The notes under the pieces are model-generated. The model did not search any database, was not told the DNA's origin, and worked only from the letters and a program-made list of their open reading frames with translations. From Rodentolepis nana (Eukaryota; Platyhelminthes; Cestoda; Cyclophyllidea; Hymenolepididae): a stretch of DNA of 10,916 bases. Shown piece after piece: positions 7,991 to 10,916 of this stretch (positions within the stretch are counted from its first letter, which is position 1; each line of letters starts with the position of its first letter). The stretch is taken from positions 9,061 to 19,976 of the forward strand of contig UZAE01013700.1 in assembly GCA_900617975.1 (NCBI GenBank), written 5' to 3'. The position numbers and the translations under genes were made by a program.

Positions 7991-9836
7991 GTTATTAATC
8001 GAATATGACCGGATAAATTACTTTAATTGTCGGAAGAAATGTGGAATAATCTATTATATACCCTAAAATATGCAAAAGTTATTAATTGGACTATTTAGGA
8101 CAGAAAAAACGATGTATATCTGAAATGCAGTTAACGACTGAAGATATTAAATACCATTACGATAAAATAAACTCACATAAACCAAGCAAATAACCCCAAA
8201 ACATGCACACACCTACCGCAAACTCAAAGCTATAGTTGGCGCAGAATGCAGCGTAATGAATTATTTAGCCACTATAACAATTTTAAAAAGGCTTAAAATA
8301 TGATAACATATTATAAAATAGACAGAAGTAAGAGGGAAACAATTATTAACTCCCTATCTAAATCATATATTTCTGAAAAGATTTATGATATATTTACAGT
8401 GACTTGATTTTAATAACTATAACAGAGGGCATTGTTCTAGAATGTAAATATAATATTAAATCAAGGAATTATGTATAAAATTGTTAATTATTCACAAGTT
8501 TATATGTGCTTATATTACGTATTATACTTTAATTTTTTTATTCGTACTTAGATAATTCAATCAACAGATCAGCTTATTTCGAATGTTCCCACCATTCGCT
8601 GTTTCGGAAAGTTAATATAACTCAACTCAATGTGACTTAGTGTGTTTGAGATATAGCTATTTTCACTAATTATCAATATATGATTTTATCTTCTTTAGAT
8701 TTATTCAGATAATTCATAATTATAATACGGGTGTGCTAAACTTTTGTAGGAATATAATCCTCGCGTCAAATTATGTCTACTTACTAACAACCGCATTTTT
8801 TTAAAATAAAAGGAAAAGTTATCGAAGAGTGGGTGAACAAACTTTCTCTTATAATACAACAGTAAAAGACGTATTAAAATACCAACGTGGATAAACTGAT
8901 AACTTCTATTTAAAATGAATTATGTGATTAGTAAAAATGGGAAAATTAGATTAAACGATCAAAGCCAAAAATGCTTTCCATTTGCAGTTTTGCGATAGCT
9001 CCGTGTTTTCTTTACGTTCTTTGCCAAAATATTTGACAAAAAACGAGCTTTTACGGAATCCTTATATATGGTAGCTCCTTCTTAGTATTTTTTTACGAAT
9101 ACATAAGGCGTGTAGTTTGGAAATAAACATAATTCTTGCAACAAAATACTTTATTACCTGATTTGTAGTGAACCAGGGACTACACTACCATCTCATTTCA
9201 AACGATATAAATGAATGTGAGAGTGGAAAACAGTGTATGCTTCGATCCACTTAAATTTGTTATTTCAGCGAATTAATCTACATAATTAAGCTGTGTTTTT
9301 TAAAGTGTAAAGCAAGTATTATAACTGGGGATTCCGAAAATAAGTTTCAAGTATCTATATTGATTATTGTGTCCTTTTATGAGATAGATGTGTACTAATT
9401 TTGTAAGAAAATTCATAGTCTCTTTATAAAATAATCTTTAAATTGTATTATCTTCTATTTCAAACGTAAATATTTTTTTCAATAAAATCCAAAAATAAAG
9501 CATTTTTACTTCGAATTTGACCTTTTGTATCAAAAAAGATATAATTTACACTTGACTACTCTGGAGTAATGATTTAATTTATTATGGCAACGTGAACTAA
9601 ATGTTGCTCAAATTAAATAAAGTTATTTTCTTATAACTCAACCTCTGGCAAATTCAGGCTGCAAACCATGGTGGTAGCCTGTGCATTTTTCTCTTGCTAA
9701 CTAGGCAGTGTTCGAAGTCTTACTGTTTGGTGCACTTATTCATTACATTATAAAAGAGTTAGCAACTCCTTAATTAAAGAAAATTGTTAAAATTTCTAAA
9801 ATTGAAATAGAATATAGTCGCCAAACTGAGTTATTC
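7991..9836. other. AT-rich upstream region of the kinase gene, no gene seen
   Basis: Stop codons are frequent in all frames and nothing resembles a known protein. Next to the kinase, on the minus strand, lie a TATATAA-like string (8053-8060, about 70 nt from the ATG) and a GCGCCAA string (8236-8242). From about 8280 to 9640 the DNA is strongly AT-rich, with no repeat copy recognised. Confidence 0.6.
8236..8242. promoter_or_regulatory. Possible E2F-like site upstream of the kinase
   Basis: TTGGCGC matches the core of the E2F consensus TTTSGCGC, about 254 nt upstream of the kinase ATG in an otherwise AT-rich stretch. E2F sites are common in promoters of CDK1-type genes. A 7-nt match is weak evidence alone. 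Confidence 0.2.
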
Positions 9837-10173
9837 TGAGATACCTTTTTTCAAATGGCAGGCGTTTTGAATATTCACCATTAGGCATTTAGCTAACTTT
9901 GGGCTTCGCAGAGAGAGGAAAATCAAAGTGAGAACAATTCAGGAGGGGGAATAGGAGAGTGATTCACAGATGTAGAGGAGACAGACAGACACAAAGGCAG
10001 AGAAAAGGTGTGATGAGTACTGTGGAAGTAGTGGAATATGACATACAATTGGGTGAGGGTAGTTTGAAATCAGCAGTCAACTGCCAGTTAATAGGCTTTT
10101 TTGCCGTATGAGTATACGTTGCCCAGGGTGTACCACGTGGAGGTAAGTCTATCGCACACCCCATTTGAGATAC
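9837..10173 (-). mobile_element. Dispersed repeat, near full-length copy (D)
   Basis: The element (9845-10165) carries all blocks of copy B on the opposite strand: TCAAATGGCAGGCG at one end, then CAGACACAAAGGCA, GGAATATGACATACA, CAGTCAACTGCCAGTTA and GTATACGTTGCCCAGGGTG, ending in ATCGCACACCCC. It is flanked by TGAGATAC at 9837-9844 and 10166-10173, an 8-nt exact direct repeat that may extend to about 12 nt with gaps (ATTCTGAGATACCT versus ATTTGAGATACT). This supports independent insertion. The frame open on its minus strand resembles that of copy B but the differences do not look protein-constrained. Confidence 0.75.
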
Positions 10174-10844
10174 TGAACTCAACCTCTGCCTGCCAGTTAG
10201 AGTCACCATTAGATTTCCATAAATAAGTCTCATGAATATATTGATCAATTTGAGTACTTAATTCCAAAGCAATTAATCAAAATGAAGCAAGCAATACTAC
10301 CAGGACTGACTGAAGGAATCTCACGAGCACAAAATGTTCTAAAAAAGTGAAGTTGTGCTACTAATCGGATATCGAGTATCATGATGGGGACTCTCAGCTA
10401 GTCAACAGTCAATATTCTTGCACCGAGGCCCTTATTCCTCCCAATTACTAGGGACTTTGTAGTGCAATTTTTTTCACATGTCGCTCCATGTGTTCTGGCC
10501 ATTGTAGATGAACTCCGGCTAACTTTAGGGTTAAGTTGAACAATAGGACTCTGTTAGAAAATGGTTGTACTTGTGGAATAATTATTGTAGAGCACATGCC
10601 CGGTTTGTCAGAGAATGAGCCAAGTTTTTCCTTGTAAGTTTATTGTATTTGGCGGTACAACTTTTAAGGTAACAGGTCTCATGAGAGTTCGAGCAGTTGT
10701 CATTCACATTACGCAATCAGGTTTTAAGTATTTCGCATTTTTTGTACGGAGTCGTAAAATGCTAAGCATACTCAAATCTGCCTTTGAGTATGCTTTTGTG
10801 AATTCCACTGCATCTGCAAATGTATATGCACCAAATTTATTTAT
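10174..10844. other. No gene recognised between repeat copies D and E
   Basis: Open frames here (the longest on + at 10615-10890, running into repeat E) have no recognisable domain. The one clear structure is the stem-loop at 10764-10795. Confidence 0.5.
10764..10795. repeat. Perfect 13-bp inverted repeat (stem-loop, 6-nt loop)
   Basis: AAGCATACTCAAA (10764-10776) and TTTGAGTATGCTT (10783-10795) are exact reverse complements with the loop TCTGCC. A 13-bp perfect stem with so short a loop is unlikely by chance, but no terminator, RNA gene or element end can be assigned. Confidence 0.6.
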
Positions 10845-10916
10845 TTCAAATGCCATGCGTTTTGATGGTTATCATAAGCCCTTTAGCTGACTTCGGGCTT
10901 CACAGGGGGAAGGAAC
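10845..10916 (-). repeat. Dispersed repeat, partial copy (E), cut by window end
   Basis: TTTCAAATGCCATGCG, then GATGGTTATCATAAGCCCTTTAGCTGAC and CTTCGGGCTTCACAGGGGGA, match the end of the family that is shared by all copies. The orientation equals copies A, C and D. The remainder lies beyond the window. Confidence 0.7.

Noticed and set aside
9635..10188. 13-nt exact direct repeat AACTCAACCTCTG at 9635 and 10176 around copy D
   Set aside because: One or two matches of this length are expected by chance in 10.9 kb, and copy D already has a closer flanking duplication.
1943..10248. Similar open frames in repeat copies B (1943-2185, +) and D (9964-10248, -), both reading DLPP...PWATYTHTAKK and NWQLT
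   Set aside because: They are the same strand of one repeat. Most differences between the copies change the amino acid, and copy C has stops in the same frame, so no protein constraint is visible. Read as repeat DNA, not a conserved gene.
1..10916. CRISPR arrays, phage, bacterial defence or toxin systems
   Set aside because: No regularly spaced repeats and no bacterial gene layout. Both genes are spliced animal genes.

Overview
The window looks like nuclear DNA of an AT-rich animal, most likely a flatworm (tapeworm or fluke). Both genes are split into exons and encode animal-type proteins. One gene mixes introns of 31-36 nt with one of 937 nt, a pattern known from flatworms. There is no bacterial operon layout, ribosome-binding site or prophage signal. 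The species cannot be fixed from the sequence.

Layout. 1-2457 has no supported gene and probably lies in a PKD2 intron that starts left of the window. It holds a short repeat copy (1546-1610) and a near full-length copy (1987-2313) with a 17-nt target-site duplication. 2458-5414 (+) carries the last four exons visible for a polycystin-2 (PKD2) type cation channel: the C-terminal cytosolic part, with a calcium-binding EF-hand, an acidic linker and the coiled coil. A third repeat copy lies in the 1682-nt intron after the first visible exon. 5595-7982 (-) is a complete six-exon gene for a 416-residue CDK1/2-like cyclin-dependent kinase with an unusual acidic C-terminal extension. The two genes converge, with stop codons 180 nt apart. 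7983-9844 is AT-rich upstream DNA of the kinase with only weak promoter-like signals. 9845-10165 and 10845-10916 are two more copies of the same repeat, the last cut by the window end. No gene was found between them.

The two genes are not known to work in one pathway. Polycystin-2 is a calcium-permeable channel of cilia and ER, and the kinase is a cell-cycle type regulator; their adjacency looks incidental. The points most worth following are the roughly 320-nt dispersed repeat (retroposon-like by its duplication and truncation pattern), the opposite-facing repeat copies around one PKD2 exon, the very short kinase introns (one of them frame-neutral inside the activation segment), the altered PSTAIRE helix, and the acidic kinase tail. 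I did not find a convincing new multi-gene system.
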